From Propionibacteriaceae bacterium (GTDB lineage Bacteria; Actinomycetota; Actinomycetes; Propionibacteriales; Propionibacteriaceae): 40,684 nt of DNA. The DNA is taken from contig JAOPXN010000022.1 in NCBI GenBank assembly GCA_025965155.1, positions 1 to 40,684 on the forward strand. The letters are read 5' to 3'. Positions 40,662 to 40,684 of this stretch are shown in pieces. A program made the position numbers and the translations under genes. The notes below the pieces were generated by a model. The model searched no databases, was not told where the DNA came from, and saw only the letters and a list, made by a program, of their open reading frames with translations. The number at the start of each line of letters is the position of its first letter. Positions within the stretch are counted from its first letter, which is position 1.

Positions 40662-40684
40662 CGGTTCATAGTATCGTGCCCGCC

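Overview
The window is high-GC DNA with strong GGAGG-type ribosome sites, many GTG starts and 4-nt gene overlaps. The gene content points to an actinomycete (Actinomycetota, possibly Propionibacteriales-like): purF-purM followed by a DUF3073 gene, an ECF sigma factor with an RskA-type anti-sigma factor, a BTAD/NB-ARC regulator, a DUF4870 protein, and a tRNA-Asp/tRNA-Phe pair. No phage, IS element or CRISPR array was seen.

Layout. (1) 1-12.6 kb, accessory metabolism. A DUF5996 gene is followed by a minus-strand run: S55 (SpoIVB-type) secreted peptidase, large SARP/NB-ARC/TPR regulator, BBE-type flavin oxidoreductase, VOC protein. Next, on the plus strand, come a DUF480-methyltransferase fusion, an ABM-type monooxygenase and an iron-containing alcohol dehydrogenase. 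(2) 12.6-15.9 kb: a minus-strand GH3 beta-glucosidase and a QorB-like NAD(P)H-binding protein. (3) 15.9-30.8 kb: a surface glycan / phosphoester island with two AT-richer leaders. Its core is a tightly overlapping six-gene operon (17013-26153): GtrA fused to an HprK-like ATPase, a DPM1-like GT2, a GT39-like GT-C transferase, a membrane-anchored PLC-type phosphoesterase, a membrane-anchored beta protein, and a GH99-like domain joined through two membrane helices to a metallophosphoesterase. Downstream lie a second metallophosphoesterase, a short remnant, a small membrane-anchored protein and a secreted protein with two DNRLRE domains plus a metallophosphoesterase paralogous to the GH99-linked one. 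(4) 30.8-32.9 kb: palindromic repeat, tRNA-Asp, tRNA-Phe, the 3' remnant of a class F sortase gene abutting tRNA-Phe, then ECF sigma and anti-sigma. (5) 33.0-40.7 kb, minus-strand housekeeping: purF, purM, DUF3073, DUF4870 protein, alpha/beta hydrolase, type II NADH dehydrogenase, GH13 alpha-glucosidase.

How the genes may work together. The most coherent unknown system is the 17-26 kb operon. GT2 would make a polyprenyl-phosphate sugar, the GtrA domain would flip it, the GT-C enzyme would transfer the sugar outside the membrane, and the phosphoesterases and GH99 domain would trim or remodel a surface phospho-glycan. The HprK-like ATPase fused to GtrA could add nucleotide-dependent control. 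The domain calls come from the sequence; the pathway is inference.
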